Shown here in pieces: positions 62,119 to 64,000 of a stretch of 64,000 nucleotides of DNA. Position 1 is the stretch's first letter. Each line of letters starts with the position of its first letter. Both the position numbers and the translations under genes were made by a program. The stretch is from JAKLQR01 sp963753165 (lineage in GTDB: Bacteria > Nitrospirota > Thermodesulfovibrionia > Thermodesulfovibrionales > SM23-35): contig CAVWBP010000014.1 of assembly GCA_963753165.1 (NCBI GenBank), positions 1 to 64,000 on the forward strand. Reading direction: 5' to 3'. The notes beneath the pieces were generated by a model that saw only the letters and a program-made list of their open reading frames with translations, searched no databases and was not told where the DNA came from.

Positions 62119-64000
62119 TTATTTTCTTTTCTTCGACGGCCGCTTACTCTGAGAAGGTTTTTTGATTTTGCCCTGATTGCCCTTCTTCAGGGCAACTTTA
62201 AGTACATCGTCCATAGTTTCGGCGAAGACAAACTCCATATCCTTCTTGATATATTTCGGAATGTCCTCAAGGTCCTTCCTGTTTCTCTCCGGGATAATGA
62301 CTCTGTTGATCCCCATCCTCTTGGCTGCGAGCGTTTTTTCCTTCAGCCCGCCGATCGGGAGAACTCTTCCCCTGAGGGTCACTTCTCCGGTCATCGCAGT
62401 GTTTTTGTTCACCGGCCTGCCGGTAAGGGCCGAGGCAATCGCTGTCGCCATGGTAATCCCTGCCGAGGGTCCGTCTTTGGGTGTCGCGCCTGCCGGCACA
62501 TGGATATGGAGATCGGTTTTTGAGTATATGTCGTCTTGAATACCGAGGACTTTTGATTTAGACCTCACGTAACTCAGGGCAGCCTGTGCAGACTCCTTCA
62601 TAACTTCTCCGAGTTGACCGGTAAGGGTGAGATTCCCTTTGCCCTTCATTGTCGTTGCTTCAACGTAGATGATATCGCCCCCTGTTTCCGTCCACGCAAG
62701 TCCGGTAGAGACGCCGATTTCATCTTTCTGCATTTCTTCTTCAGGGAGATATTTGGGAACCCCCAGATATTTATGCAGATTCTGAACACTGGCGATGAAT
62801 GTTTTGTCCTGTCCCTCCGCTATCCTTTTCGCTACCTTTCTGCAGAGGTTTGCAATTTCCCGCTCGAGATTTCTCACACCGGCCTCACGGGTATATTGAG
62901 AAATAAGGGTAAAAAGGCCCTGGTCGGTAATTTTCAGTACTTTGCTGCTGATGCCATGCTCTTCGAGTTGTTTCGGGATCAGATAGTTCCTGGCAATCCC
63001 CTGTTTTTCTTCTGTGGTATAACCGGAAAGATAAATAATTTCCATGCGGTCTCTCAGGGGACCGGGTATTGTATCAACAAGATTCCCCGTAGTGATAAAC
63101 ATGACCTTCGAGAGATCAAAAGGAACCGCAAGATAATGGTCCGCAAACGAGTTGTTCTGCTCGGGGTCGAGCACTTCGAGAAGGGCTGAAGAAGGGTCTC
63201 CCCTGAAGTCCGTTCCGATCTTGTCGATCTCATCAAGCATGAATACGGGGTTATTTTTCCCGGCTGTTTTGATGCCCTGGATAATCCTCCCGGGCAGCGC
63301 TCCGACATAGGTTCTCCGGTGGCCCCTGATTTCAGCTTCATCTCTTACTCCTCCAAGAGACATACGGACGAATTCCCGTCCGAGAGCCCGCGCTATCGAT
63401 CTGCCGAGAGAGGTCTTGCCAACCCCCGGAGGTCCGATGAAGCAGAGGATCGGGCCTTTCATCTTCTCCTTGAGTTTCCTCACACTAAGATATTCGAGAA
63501 TGCGCTCTTTTACTTTTTCAAGGTCATAGTGATCATCATTCAGGACTTTCTCCGCAGCTTTTATGTCGAGGTTGTCCTTTGTAGATTTGGACCACGGCAA
63601 TTCAACGAGCCAGTCAAGATAGGTCCTTACCGTGCCGGATTCTGCACTGTCGGGGTGCATTTTTTCGAGGCGCTTGAGCTGTTTTTCCGCCTCCTTCATC
63701 ACCTTTTCGGGCATTTTTGCATCTTCTATTTTTTGCTTGAACTCCTTAATCTCCTCCGCCCGTTCGTCAATATCGCCGAGTTCTTTCTGAATCGCCTTGA
63801 GCTGTTCTCTCAAAAAATACTCCCGCTGCGTTTTGTCGATCTCACCTCTCGCTTCAGACTGTATCTTCTGCTGCACCGTAAGGAGCTCGATCTCCCGCAC
63901 CAGTATTTCACTGACCCGTTTCAGTCTCTGCATCGGATCGGAGATCTCAAGTATCTCCTGTGCCTGTTCAGTTTTCAGTCCAAGGTTGGAGGCAACGAGG
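62119..64000 (-). CDS. lon: ATP-dependent protease Lon (5' end outside window)
   Basis: The C-terminal 627 residues are visible; the frame continues past 64000 (NLGLKTEQAQEILE). The coiled region EARGEIDKTQREYFLREQLKAIQKELG precedes the AAA+ domain: Walker A GPPGVGKTSLGRSIARALGREF, MLDEIDKIG, and LEVLDPEQNNSFADHYL. The Ser-Lys protease domain has GDIIYVEATTMKGKGNLTLTGQLG, the catalytic Ser in PKDGPSAGITMATA and the Lys in GGLKEKTLAAKRMG. The C-terminus is a basic tail KKPSQSKRPSKKRK, longer than usual. It degrades misfolded and regulatory proteins; antitoxins such as BrnA nearby are typical substrates of Lon-class proteases. Confidence 0.97.
   Translation of the reverse strand, partial: LVASNLGLKTEQAQEILEISDPMQRLKRVSEILVREIELLTVQQKIQSEARGEIDKTQREYFLREQLKAIQKELGDIDERAEEIKEFKQKIEDAKMPEKVMKEAEKQLKRLEKMHPDSAESGTVRTYLDWLVELPWSKSTKDNLDIKAAEKVLNDDHYDLEKVKERILEYLSVRKLKEKMKGPILCFIGPPGVGKTSLGRSIARALGREFVRMSLGGVRDEAEIRGHRRTYVGALPGRIIQGIKTAGKNNPVFMLDEIDKIGTDFRGDPSSALLEVLDPEQNNSFADHYLAVPFDLSKVMFITTGNLVDTIPGPLRDRMEIIYLSGYTTEEKQGIARNYLIPKQLEEHGISSKVLKITDQGLFTLISQYTREAGVRNLEREIANLCRKVAKRIAEGQDKTFIASVQNLHKYLGVPKYLPEEEMQKDEIGVSTGLAWTETGGDIIYVEATTMKGKGNLTLTGQLGEVMKESAQAALSYVRSKSKVLGIQDDIYSKTDLHIHVPAGATPKDGPSAGITMATAIASALTGRPVNKNTAMTGEVTLRGRVLPIGGLKEKTLAAKRMGINRVIIPERNRKDLEDIPKYIKKDMEFVFAETMDDVLKVALKKGNQGKIKKPSQSKRPSKKRK

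Overview
The window reads as bacterial chromosome from a Gram-negative, probably anaerobic or microaerophilic, metabolically versatile lineage. It has lipoprotein signals, an outer-membrane beta-barrel, cyclic glucan synthesis, TatA, a class II (B12-dependent) ribonucleotide reductase and a nickel-binding CooT-like protein. The run ilvC-psd-(sulfite-reductase-like)-pssA-leuA, Hsp20 genes under CIRCE control and AmmeMemoRadiSam genes suggest a Nitrospirota-like genome. That placement is an inference from gene content; no 16S gene is present.

Layout. 1-6.9 kb (minus): glgE, a treS-maltokinase fusion and glgB, a trehalose-to-alpha-glucan (GlgE) operon. 7.3-9.3 kb: scrap region with a DUF4143 ATPase, a livH remnant, a lone HicB-like gene and a transposase remnant. 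9.4-18.1 kb (minus): one giant cyclic beta-1,2-glucan synthase gene. 18.5-21.5 kb: small genes (Lys-rich protein, cyclic-nucleotide-binding protein, two tiny lipoproteins, methyltransferase). 21.5-26.3 kb (minus): the leuA/pssA/psd/ilvC biosynthetic operon. 26.9-29.8 kb: outer-membrane protein, two FMN-binding proteins, lipocalin, photolyase remnant. 30.0-31.5 kb: CIRCE-controlled triple Hsp20 operon. 31.8-38.2 kb: membrane spermidine-synthase-like protein, DxDxDG-repeat secreted protein, AmmeMemoRadiSam genes. 38.2-40.8 kb: NrdR-controlled nrdJ. 41-48 kb: cupin, tatA, two sensor-kinase-like genes, S1 protein, periplasmic protein. 48.5-57.7 kb: msrAB, osmC, IS remnant, 5'-nucleotidase, CooT, a CBS-PAS-GGDEF protein and tRNA-Leu. 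57.9-60.5 kb: an accessory pocket with an apparently autoregulated two-gene module and a BrnT/BrnA toxin-antitoxin pair. 60.8-64 kb (minus): thiL and lon (cut by the window edge).

Conserved genes are repeatedly broken by single-base indels, nearly all in short homopolymers (glgB, treS, the glucan synthase, the OMP, amrBA, nrdJ, cooT, the gene at 59.1 kb). Protein similarity resumes exactly in the next frame. I read these as sequencing or assembly errors rather than pseudogenes and give merged coordinates.

The least familiar items are: the RHH/PUA-like gene pair at 57.9-58.9 kb, with one palindrome over its promoter and a 13-bp inverted repeat sequestering its start codon; three hairpins with compensatory stem changes at 60.56-60.68 kb; a dispersed repeat inserted in frame inside thiL; an AmrB-AmrA fusion predicted to be a lipoprotein, coupled to a 44-residue Tat-signal ORF; and a histidine-kinase-like protein whose phospho-acceptor His is Asn.
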